Positions 35,217-41,864 of a stretch of 64,000 bases of DNA are shown here, piece by piece. The notes beneath the pieces were generated by a model that was not told the origin of the DNA, made no database searches, and saw only the letters and a program-made list of their open reading frames with translations. Within the stretch, counting starts at the first letter, position 1. Every line of letters begins with the position of its first letter. A program made the translations under genes and the position numbers. Where the stretch lies: assembly GCA_963766995.1 (NCBI GenBank), contig CAVYCE010000003.1:372001-436000 (forward strand). The letters run 5' to 3'. The stretch is from Bog-473 sp963766995 (GTDB lineage Bacteria; Actinomycetota; Acidimicrobiia; Acidimicrobiales; RAAP-2).

Positions 35217-35399
35217 ATAAAGCGAACGGAACTTCTCAAGAAGCTGGCTGAGATCGGCATCTTGGAATTGGTCCGGGAGGGTGCAAATCACTCGCTCTAT
35301 CGGGTGAATGGGGTCCTCGTCACGGTCCCGCGCCATCGAGAAATCGGAGAGGGTCTGTCGAAAGTGATTCTTAAGCAAGCGAAAGGCAGTGAGGAATAG
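35217..35399 (+). CDS. hicA: HicA-type mRNA interferase toxin
   Basis: 60 codons with the HicA dsRBD-like pattern: K-R-T-E-L-L-K-K-L at the start, L-V-R-E-G-A-N-H-S-L-Y-R with the catalytic His, then V-P-R-H-R-E-I and L-S-K-V-I-L-K-Q-A. HicA cleaves mRNA when not bound by HicB. The codon where Met is expected is ATA (35217-35219); a TAG lies three codons further up, so no ATG, GTG or TTG is available for the full-length protein. Either the toxin is silenced by loss of its start, a rare ATA start is used, or there is a base error. It ends 2 bases before hicB. Confidence 0.75.
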   Translation: MKRTELLKKLAEIGILELVREGANHSLYRVNGVLVTVPRHREIGEGLSKVILKQAKGSEE

Positions 35400-35401
35400 A
35401 T

Positions 35402-35866
35402 ATGAGTCGAACGCTGTACACGGCACGAGCCAAGCGTGACGGCAAGTGGTGGTCCATAAGCGTGGCCGACCTACCCGGCGCACTGACTCAGGTTCGCCGG
35501 CTTGATCAGGCCGAGGCCATGGCTCGAGAAGTCATTGCACTGGTGCTCGACGTCCCAGAGGACGCCTTTGACGTCATGGTTACACCCGATCTCACTGAGT
35601 CACAGCGAGCCGCGCTGGATGCGCTCGACGAGGCTAAAGCCAATTACGAAAAGGCTGCTGCGGCCATGACAAAACGCCAACAGGACGTGGCCGCTCTGTT
35701 GGTCCGCGAGGATGGACTGACGGTTCGCGATGCAGCTGAGGTCCTGGGCGTTTCTTTCCAACGGGTATCGCAGTTGACTGCCACTGGCACACCAACAAAG
35801 GCAACGGCCTCGGCGTGGTCATCGCGTCGCTCAGCGTCAGCGAAACAAACAAGTAATTCGAAATAA
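35402..35866 (+). CDS. hicB: HicB-family antitoxin with DNA-binding tail
   Basis: N-terminal HicB domain of degraded RNase H fold: Y-T-A-R-A-K-R-D-G-K-W-W-S-I-S-V-A-D-L-P-G-A, then Q-A-E-A-M-A-R-E-V-I-A-L. A helical linker and helix-turn-helix (L-T-V-R-D-A-A-E-V-L-G-V-S-F-Q-R-V-S-Q-L) follow, and a Ser/Thr-rich tail. It neutralises HicA and should bind the palindrome upstream of hicA. It is intact. Confidence 0.88.
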   Translation: MSRTLYTARAKRDGKWWSISVADLPGALTQVRRLDQAEAMAREVIALVLDVPEDAFDVMVTPDLTESQRAALDALDEAKANYEKAAAAMTKRQQDVAALLVREDGLTVRDAAEVLGVSFQRVSQLTATGTPTKATASAWSSRRSASAKQTSNSK

Positions 35867-35882
35867 GCGGCTCTTCGGATTC

Positions 35883-35927
35883 TGGTGGGCGCTAGAGGAC
35901 TCGAACCTCCGACCTCAGCCGTGTGAA
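35883..35927 (-). other. attL: displaced 3' half of tRNA-Val with 17-bp core
   Basis: The 17-bp core GACCTCAGCCGTGTGAA (35911-35927) equals 43200-43216 in the intact tRNA. Outside it, 35883-35910 reads (minus strand) as a T-arm with stem GGAGG/CCTCT, the acceptor strand AGCGCCC and an encoded CCA. It is the original host 3' half, cut off by integration of the element. Confidence 0.85.
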
Positions 35928-36057
35928 ACCCTCCGACGACAATTCAGACGACGAGGCCTGACCTCGTTGTTTAGGCATACACGCAGGTGAACCTCCGTTT
36001 TCGAATGACAGTTCACCACTGACTGCGACAGTCGAAGACGCCAATTCCAGATTCCTG

Positions 36058-36076
36058 CGCGCCCAAGTCGCGCCCA
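36058..36076 (+). repeat. element-end repeat, left copy
   Basis: CGCGCCCAAGTCGCGCCCA, itself made of two CGCGCCCA units. It is identical to 43095-43113, inside the integrase gene at the other end of the island. Both lie about 85-130 bases from the core sites, where arm-type integrase binding sites are expected. Confidence 0.6.
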
Positions 36077-36198
36077 AAATAACCCGCTATCTCAGGTGAA
36101 GACGTTGGAACCGACCGCGGAAGTCGTTTGCTACCGGCTAACCCGCCACAAGCGGCACTTATGGGGCAGCTTCTGGAATCAGGAAATACGCTTGAGGT

Positions 36199-37134
36199 AT
36201 GCGGCTAAACACCGAGGAGCAGCGTCGCCTTAGCCTGATCGAGTGGTTGGCAGTACAGGAGCGGGGACTGCAGAGTGTTGAACCGGTCTACGAGGGCCAG
36301 GCTCGCTCGTTCGAGCTTTCCCGGGACGATGTAAGACACCTTGAGGCGCAGGGCTTGGTGACCAGTTACTTTGCCGGGGGCGCACTCCCCCAGGCCCAAA
36401 TCACCTCCAACGGCCGCGCTTGGGTGGAGGATATTCAAGGTCTCCGAGAAAACAAGATCGAGCGTCGGTGGGCATGTCGAACGGGACTGGTCCAGTGGCT
36501 CGATCACGTCGGAGCCGACTCGGAGACGGCCCTCAAGGCTCTTGATGGATTCTTGAGCGATGTGCGCTCCGATTTCTACGGCCAGGCCTTCACGCTCGAG
36601 GAAATGGATGCTGCCGCCGCCTGGCTTCAGGAAAAAGGCCTCATCGATGGTGTTCCTATTGGGGAGCGGGTGGGGCCGGCTTCTGCCCACCTTACGAGTA
36701 GGGGTCTGGACTGCATCGAGCGTTTCGGCGGTGATGCGCGCCAATTCGGATCTGCAACCGACCAAGCCCGAGTAGGAGATACCACTTTCAACGTCAATGC
36801 TGTTGGTCCCGTTCAGATAGCGACCGGGCCGGGTGCTACTCAGCACATCGAGATCCAAGAGGCTGTAGCCCAGAACCGACTGGCGGTTTCCGGATTGGTT
36901 GAAATCCTTAAGGCCTTCGGTGTCAGTGACGCGGAAGAACTCGAGCCTCTCTATGACGACGCTGTCGAGGCGTTAGGTGGTGGCGAGCCCAAGAATGAAC
37001 CACTTCATCGATTTGCCGAACGTGCCAAAAGTCTTGCTGGAAAAACGGGCAGCGTCGCCGCGACGGCAGCTGTCTCAAGCCTCGCAACCGCCATCGTCAC
37101 AAATGCTCTGCACCTGCTTCCAAGCATCCACTGA
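36199..37134 (+). CDS. island cargo protein with winged-helix-like start and hydrophobic tail
   Basis: Not recognised as a named family. Residues 1-75 and 85-180 each look like winged-helix modules (E-E-Q-R-R-L-S-L-I-E-W-L, then L-S-R-D-D-V-R-H-L-E-A-Q-G-L-V-T-S-Y). A short beta segment, T-T-F-N-V-N-A-V-G-P-V-Q-I-A-T-G, is followed by a helical part. The last 30 residues are an Ala/Ser/Val-rich membrane-prone helix (S-L-A-G-K-T-G-S-V-A-A-T-A-A-V-S-S). Such an order (sensing modules, Gly/Asn-rich strand, membrane helix) occurs in effector proteins of phage-defence loci, but that is inference only. It is first in a plus-strand run of three cargo genes. Confidence 0.7.
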   Translation: MRLNTEEQRRLSLIEWLAVQERGLQSVEPVYEGQARSFELSRDDVRHLEAQGLVTSYFAGGALPQAQITSNGRAWVEDIQGLRENKIERRWACRTGLVQWLDHVGADSETALKALDGFLSDVRSDFYGQAFTLEEMDAAAAWLQEKGLIDGVPIGERVGPASAHLTSRGLDCIERFGGDARQFGSATDQARVGDTTFNVNAVGPVQIATGPGATQHIEIQEAVAQNRLAVSGLVEILKAFGVSDAEELEPLYDDAVEALGGGEPKNEPLHRFAERAKSLAGKTGSVAATAAVSSLATAIVTNALHLLPSIH

Positions 37135-37268
37135 GCTAGTACCCCGACCGAAATCCGCCACCCCTTGACCAAGCCTCGCATCAAGTCAGCAGAGCCGCGT
37201 CCGGCCAACGATGGGCATTGCCTAATCCCAGTTCGCCGGGACGAATTCAGGAGTTGGGAGTCTGAGCG

Positions 37269-37793
37269 GTGACCAACAAGATTCCGACCGACGACTTCTC
37301 GGCGGTGAGAAGGGCGCAAACAGCCATCCGGAACGCGGTGGGTAGAACCCGGCAGGCGGAGGGCAGTCAGGACAGCGATCTCATCTTCGTTGGGTATGTC
37401 GAGACGGTGATGTGGTTCTGCGCCTTAGACGACCTTTTGGAACACATGGAACCGGTGACGTACGCGCTACGGCGGGACGCCGATCCTGGTGGCCGTGTGC
37501 TACATGGCCTTCGGTGGGCACGCAACCAAGGCGTTCATCAGCTCATGTCGCTGCACCGGATCGCTGGAGGTTTGACGTTTCCGATGACATTTCCGGCCCG
37601 ATTTGACGTCCACGCTGTCTGGCTCGAGCGCTCCAAGACCGCCCCAATGGCGCGCCGACAACCCAGCAATGAGGTTCCATACGACCAGTACGTAGCCGGG
37701 AGGTCGGTTGCCGACACCATTGGCGCTGCGCAGCAGTTTCTCTGGGAACGAGCTATCCCAGACTTTTACAAGGATCAGCTGCCCTGGGAATAG
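37269..37793 (+). CDS. island cargo protein with RNxxxH (HEPN-like) motif
   Basis: 174 residues, mostly helical, starting at GTG 37269 with GGGAG about 9 bases upstream. The segment G-L-R-W-A-R-N-Q-G-V-H-Q-L contains R-N-x-x-x-H, the catalytic signature of HEPN RNases. It lies in a helix preceded by another (F-V-G-Y-V-E-T-V-M-W-F-C-A-L-D-D-L-L), as in the HEPN four-helix bundle. The assignment is a motif-level guess; no full-family match is claimed. If right, it could be an RNA-cleaving effector. Confidence 0.65.
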   Translation: MTNKIPTDDFSAVRRAQTAIRNAVGRTRQAEGSQDSDLIFVGYVETVMWFCALDDLLEHMEPVTYALRRDADPGGRVLHGLRWARNQGVHQLMSLHRIAGGLTFPMTFPARFDVHAVWLERSKTAPMARRQPSNEVPYDQYVAGRSVADTIGAAQQFLWERAIPDFYKDQLPWE

Positions 37794-37857
37794 CGCAGGC
37801 ATTGCCACGCCTCGCGCCTCAGTACGCCGAGTCCAAGCCGAACCCCTCTGAGAGAAT

Positions 37858-38532
37858 GTGATCGTGCCTGACGAGGGATCCATCGAAGTGGTCTGTGTTC
37901 CTTGGAAAATCAATCGCTTCCTGAGGTTTGGACTCCTCGTCGACGGTGCGGAGCACGGCACGCTGCGCTACGGACGACGTATCGAAGTTCACACCGTGGT
38001 GGGTCCGCATTCGGTCGGGATCACGTCAGTTGACCGGGGCACGTATGAAGTGGATGTAGATGTTCCGGCTGGAGGGAAGGTCAATCTGGCGTGCTCGGCT
38101 GACAGCACTGGATTGTCGGCAGCGCAAAGGAGCATCATCACCGGAGTCTGGGATGGTCCCTCGCCGCTGGCACTCTGGGTTATCGACAACGAGGATTGGT
38201 CCGACGATCCAAGTCCCTCGGGTTGGAATTGGTGGATGACCGGCATACAGAACCAGGAGGCACTTGCTCATTCGCCCCGACCATTCCTTCGTGTGTTCTA
38301 TTGGCTGACCATCAAGCACTACGTGATCTGGTGGCTTCTTACCACGGTCGGATTTGGGTTTCTCTTGAGCTCGTCTCTCTCGCTCAACACTCCCCGGGAA
38401 TTCGTCTCCGCACTCTGGGCCTTGATGGTTGTCCTCAGCGCTGTCGTCATGATCGTCAGGGCAACCGCACGACGCAGACCAACAATGGGTGAGGAGTCGG
38501 TACCCCCAGAAGTCCAACTGCGGGGGGATTAG
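37858..38532 (+). CDS. island cargo membrane protein
   Basis: 224 residues. An N-terminal beta-rich domain of about 140 residues (V-V-C-V-P-W-K-I-N-R, G-T-Y-E-V-D-V-D-V-P-A-G-G-K) is followed by two membrane segments (I-W-W-L-L-T-T-V-G-F-G-F-L-L and A-L-W-A-L-M-V-V-L-S-A-V-V-M-I-V) and a short charged tail. Family unknown. The start is GTG 37858 or 37864. Confidence 0.6.
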   Translation: MIVPDEGSIEVVCVPWKINRFLRFGLLVDGAEHGTLRYGRRIEVHTVVGPHSVGITSVDRGTYEVDVDVPAGGKVNLACSADSTGLSAAQRSIITGVWDGPSPLALWVIDNEDWSDDPSPSGWNWWMTGIQNQEALAHSPRPFLRVFYWLTIKHYVIWWLLTTVGFGFLLSSSLSLNTPREFVSALWALMVVLSAVVMIVRATARRRPTMGEESVPPEVQLRGD

Positions 38533-38586
38533 GGGCTGGTGCCATCTCAGCCGGACTGGTATTCATTTCTGACGCACCTATCTCAT

Positions 38587-39849
38587 CTACCCAAACATCG
38601 ATGGGTAGTTTTTCGACAAGAACACCGTCGGGCCCGGCTTTCCAATCAACTTTTCAAGTAAGAACGTATCCGCAGCGCTCGCCGCGGGGCCAAGCACCGC
38701 CCCTGCAATCGGGATAAAGCCTGCACCTGTTGTCAAGGCAAAGCGGACCGCGTGACCTGTGCGACCTTCAACTATCTCTGCTGCTCGTCCGCGCAGACTG
38801 TCGAACCGACGCTGAATCTCATCATCGGTTTCAGAATCGACTTCTCTCAACCACTTGCGAAATTCTTTGCACTCGTCTGAATCACGCAAATTCAGCAACT
38901 TTCGTACATCAATCTTCACTCCTTCGGGAAGGCCCGAAAGCTCCGGAAGGCCGCCGAGTCGGACGATACGGTCAAATCTGTCCTCCTGGACCTCAGGGTC
39001 CAGCGAACGAAGGAGAAACCCGACCTTGTCTTCGAAGAGGGGGAACTCATCATCCTGAAATCCGGTGACTCCCTGCAGATGCTTCATGAGGTGGATTCGA
39101 ATATTGATGCCAGCCATTCCCAGAATTGCCCTCTCGATTAGCGAGTGAGCCTCCTGTGCTCCAACGAGTTCGGGAAGATTCGTGTCGATTCGGAATTCGT
39201 CATCGCCAAGATCGATGACATCAATTTCCGGAGGTTCTGCAATCGCGACGCCCCTCCTCGTCCCTTCTCTGCGAATTGCAGCCCACAGCGTGGGCTTGCC
39301 GGTGACGATCTCTTTTATGGCGTCGGCAACTCCATCAGTCCCTGCGGATGGCGGATAAGTGCCAATCATGGGTACAAGAAGTTGCTTCAATTTGATGATC
39401 TTCTTAAGTGGCCCCCGTGCCTGTTTGAATACCTGCAACGAGTCGCTGATGTGCTTGTCACGTTCTGCGGAAACGAGGCCAACTGTGGCCAGTCGATAAG
39501 AACACAAGGGTAAAGGTCCACCCCTATTCTCGTTTGCTTTAAGGATTCCAAGCTGACCAACCTGGCCCGCCGTCATTGCATCAGAAATGATGCTGACCGC
39601 TCCGGAGTCAATCAGGGACATCACGCCGTCTACTCCGAAGGTCGAAATAAGGGCTGGGAACTCGTTCAGCCGATTTGATTCCAATGTGCAGTGTTCGAAC
39701 AGGAGCAATCGCCGAACGAGGGCGCCAACGTCAACGTTGACCTGGTCATCTTTGACAGACGAAATGGGGCCCAGGTGATGGTCTCGAAGTTCCACACCAA
39801 GATGTTGCCATTGCGGTGTCTCGCTTCTCGCCACCGGGTGCATCCCCAA
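38587..39849 (-). CDS. large island cargo protein with C-terminal hydrophobic segment
   Basis: 420 residues, no recognised domain. An N-terminal region of about 330 residues is predicted alpha/beta with conserved-looking L-L-L-F-E-H-C-T-L and G-V-D-G-V-M-S-L-I-D-S-G. A charged linker (E-T-D-D-E-I-Q-R-R-F) and a Gly/Ala-rich hydrophobic segment (F-A-L-T-T-G-A-G-F-I-P-I-A-G-A-V-L-G) follow, possibly membrane-inserting. Codon use is more A/T-rich than in the host genes, a sign of transfer. It lies 15 bases downstream of the 109-residue gene on the same strand. Confidence 0.65.
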   Translation of the reverse strand: MGMHPVARSETPQWQHLGVELRDHHLGPISSVKDDQVNVDVGALVRRLLLFEHCTLESNRLNEFPALISTFGVDGVMSLIDSGAVSIISDAMTAGQVGQLGILKANENRGGPLPLCSYRLATVGLVSAERDKHISDSLQVFKQARGPLKKIIKLKQLLVPMIGTYPPSAGTDGVADAIKEIVTGKPTLWAAIRREGTRRGVAIAEPPEIDVIDLGDDEFRIDTNLPELVGAQEAHSLIERAILGMAGINIRIHLMKHLQGVTGFQDDEFPLFEDKVGFLLRSLDPEVQEDRFDRIVRLGGLPELSGLPEGVKIDVRKLLNLRDSDECKEFRKWLREVDSETDDEIQRRFDSLRGRAAEIVEGRTGHAVRFALTTGAGFIPIAGAVLGPAASAADTFLLEKLIGKPGPTVFLSKNYPSMFG

Positions 39850-39864
39850 TCGCCGGGAGAGCGT

Positions 39865-40191
39865 CTAAGGGATCCGAATGTTTCGGACATTCACGAAGTA
39901 GAGGCGTTCCTCGTGCGGATCAGCGATCCGAAACGAGTACCACCGTTGTTCTTTGAGGAGCCGCAACGCCTCGAGAGTCGAAACTGGCTCGGAATCTCCA
40001 TCCCAAGCACCCCGGTAGAGCTGCACCTCGCCCTCGGAAACAAGTTCGCCAAGGGCCTCTGCTACGACCTTCGCTGCATCTTCGCCGGATGCCGCAGCAA
40101 CAACTTCTGGGTCCGCCATGGCCTCGGGAATTGGAATCCAGTCTTCAAGGCCGAGGTCCAATAGGGCCGTTCGAAGCGGGTGGCTGCTCAT
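39865..40191 (-). CDS. small island cargo protein
   Basis: 109 residues from ATG 40191 (40227 also open). The first half is helical (A-L-L-D-L-G-L-E-D-W-I-P-I-P-E-A), with an internal helix-turn-helix-like part (V-V-A-E-A-L-G-E-L-V-S-E-G-E-V-Q-L-Y). The second half is beta strands with W-Y-S-F and R-L-Y-F-V-N-V. Function unknown. It is first in a two-gene minus-strand unit with the 420-residue protein, which could be an immunity or regulatory relationship. Confidence 0.6.
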   Translation of the reverse strand: MSSHPLRTALLDLGLEDWIPIPEAMADPEVVAAASGEDAAKVVAEALGELVSEGEVQLYRGAWDGDSEPVSTLEALRLLKEQRWYSFRIADPHEERLYFVNVRNIRIP

Positions 40192-40725
40192 AGCCCTAGT
40201 GTCCCATTCGGCGTGGTGCCCGAGCACTCAGGGTGCCCCCTATCGCCGGAACGTAGGCGCTTGCTGTGAACCTGAGGATTCGACGCGCTTGCTCGAGTGA
40301 GCGGGACATTGAAGTGGACGGAGCTGCACAATCCAAGTAGCTGTCGTCGGCGGGCCGCCGGCTGAGCGGTGCGCGGTGGAAGTTCCCTCCCCCCAGATCG
40401 GAATGACAGCCAAATGTCCCAGCCCCAATTGAGTAGCAACCCCAAATGACACGGCCTCATTAGAGCTCTCTATTCACTCAATGGCGCCGAACCCTGCAAC
40501 ACCAACCCTCCGACACTCGCCCTACGCACATTTACGGATGGATGAGAGACACACTTGTTGGTTGCGCGGGCGCAACCGACAGGCACGTCAAGGGCTCAAC
40601 CTCAAAAACCCAATTGACGAAACTCCGGCGGCATTCATAAAGGGATAAAGATCGCCATTCATTTGAATCCACCACGGATCTCGCCCCGCCGCCGTAAACT
40701 GTCCCCCAGTCCAAGGAGGGCGATC
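40192..40725. other. gene-poor stretch inside the island
   Basis: Over 500 bases with low coding quality on both strands and a lower GC content. It must hold the divergent promoters of the flanking cargo units. No RNA gene or strong hairpin recognised. Confidence 0.45.
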
Positions 40726-41037
40726 ATGGGTTCCGAGCCAGAGGCATACGAGATCAACCGCCGGGCTGCCGCCGTGAACGAGCTCCTCCGCCAGATCGGC
40801 TTGTCGGACGGTGCGGAGACGGAATGGTGGAACTACCGGGCCTATGACGAGTTGGGCGGTCTCACGCCCACTCAGGCCTGGCTGAAGGGCGACCACGAGG
40901 CGGTCGTGAAGCTCATCGCTGATTGGTATGCGACCACGGAGCGGTCGGCCGAGAAATTTCGGAACGATCCCGACTTCATGGATTCACTTCGTAAAAACAG
41001 TGCGGCAATCGCCAGTCAATCTCAGCGCTCCGCTTAG
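40726..41037 (+). CDS. possible antitoxin-like protein
   Basis: 103 residues from ATG 40726, with AGGAGG about 8 bases upstream. The C-terminal half (E-L-G-G-L-T-P-T-Q-A-W-L-K-G-D-H-E-A-V-V-K-L-I) resembles the DUF2384/MbcA-ParS type antitoxin module, G-x-T-P-x-x-A-x-x-x-G. The N-terminal half is helical. Its stop overlaps the GTG start of the next small gene by one base (TAGTG), as in toxin-antitoxin pairs. The assignment is tentative. Confidence 0.55.
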   Translation: MGSEPEAYEINRRAAAVNELLRQIGLSDGAETEWWNYRAYDELGGLTPTQAWLKGDHEAVVKLIADWYATTERSAEKFRNDPDFMDSLRKNSAAIASQSQRSA

Positions 41038-41297
41038 TGCCGCTGGGCGATACCCAGGCCCTACGGGCCTGGGGCGAACGGGATAATCCGCCTTACCGCC
41101 TATGGCGGCGTGTCGAACTGTGGGTTCTCGGCCTCGACCACACCCCATGGCAAGCGCCGAGCGTGCCTCTCACCTTCAATGCCGGCGAACCCACGGAGAT
41201 TCGATACGCCGAATTGCCCGGGGCCGATGGCGTGAAGGTCTTCTACGAACATGAGCATCGAACCGGGCTGGTGAATCTCCTGCACGTCGGCCACTGA
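41037..41297 (+). CDS. possible toxin-like partner of the preceding gene
   Basis: 86 residues starting at GTG 41037. Beta-rich C-terminal half with V-K-V-F-Y-E-H-E-H-R-T-G-L-V-N-L-L-H-V-G-H, which has several His residues. No known toxin family (RES, ParE, RelE, PIN) is evident. The one-base overlap with the upstream gene makes translational coupling likely. Confidence 0.5.
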   Translation: MPLGDTQALRAWGERDNPPYRLWRRVELWVLGLDHTPWQAPSVPLTFNAGEPTEIRYAELPGADGVKVFYEHEHRTGLVNLLHVGH

Positions 41298-41629
41298 CGG
41301 CCATTCGATATCCCCACCGACTGGGCGGAGGGCTCCCCGGGAACGCCAAAAGTGCTCGGTGACTTCCCCACGAACGCCCACGGTTTCCCATGAACGACCA
41401 ATCGATCAGCGGAAAGTCAAACTCATCCGGGTCGCCTTGGCTTCTTTGCACCATCGCGCCTTATGACCATCGGATGTGGAGAACCCCATTTTTCGCGGAA
41501 GTTGGTCCCGTAGGGAACCCGATGGGGAAGTCGCGGGGGCACAATGCGCCTCAGCGGCCCGTCGATTCTCCGGGTCGGCGAGACATTTCTCGGCATCTGC
41601 ACACCTAACCCGCATAATGGAGGAACCCC
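41298..41629. other. intergenic before excisionase, no gene seen
   Basis: No convincing frame; one minus frame of about 90 codons is the antisense of the preceding gene. The stretch probably contains the excisionase-integrase promoter. Confidence 0.45.
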
Positions 41630-41842
41630 ATGACCGAGAGCCCGACCGCAGCGACGCCCAGCATCGGACGTCTTCTGGACCTCGCTGGTGCTGCGGCCTA
41701 CCTCAACGACAGTCCGCGCCATGTCCGCAGCCTCTGGGAGCACCGTCAGATCGCCGCGGTACGAATCGGCCGCAAGGTCAGGTTCGACCCCAGGGATCTC
41801 GATCGCTACATCGAGTCACAGCGAGTCGAAGCCATCCGATGA
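41630..41842 (+). CDS. xis: excisionase (MerR-like helix-turn-helix)
   Basis: 70 residues after GGAGG about 7 bases upstream. The winged helix-turn-helix of excisionases is visible: L-L-D-L-A-G-A-A-A-Y-L-N-D-S-P-R-H-V-R-S-L, then A-A-V-R-I-G-R-K-V-R-F-D-P-R-D-L-D-R-Y-I. It probably directs excision together with the integrase immediately downstream. Confidence 0.85.
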   Translation: MTESPTAATPSIGRLLDLAGAAAYLNDSPRHVRSLWEHRQIAAVRIGRKVRFDPRDLDRYIESQRVEAIR

Positions 41843-41864
41843 TCCAGCCACTGGAAGACCAGAC

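Larger units (their letters stand above)
35867..36198. other. left end of the island, no gene seen
   Basis: It holds attL, the left element-end repeat and the probable promoter of the next gene. No coding frame here is convincing. Confidence 0.5.

Noticed and set aside
35892..36077. Minus-strand 61-residue frame at the island's left end
   Set aside because: It runs over attL and the arm repeat, has no ribosome site and a composition unlike a protein.
41037..41297. RES- or ParE-type toxin assignment for the 86-residue protein
   Set aside because: No RES or ParE motif was seen; only the gene arrangement suggests a toxin.
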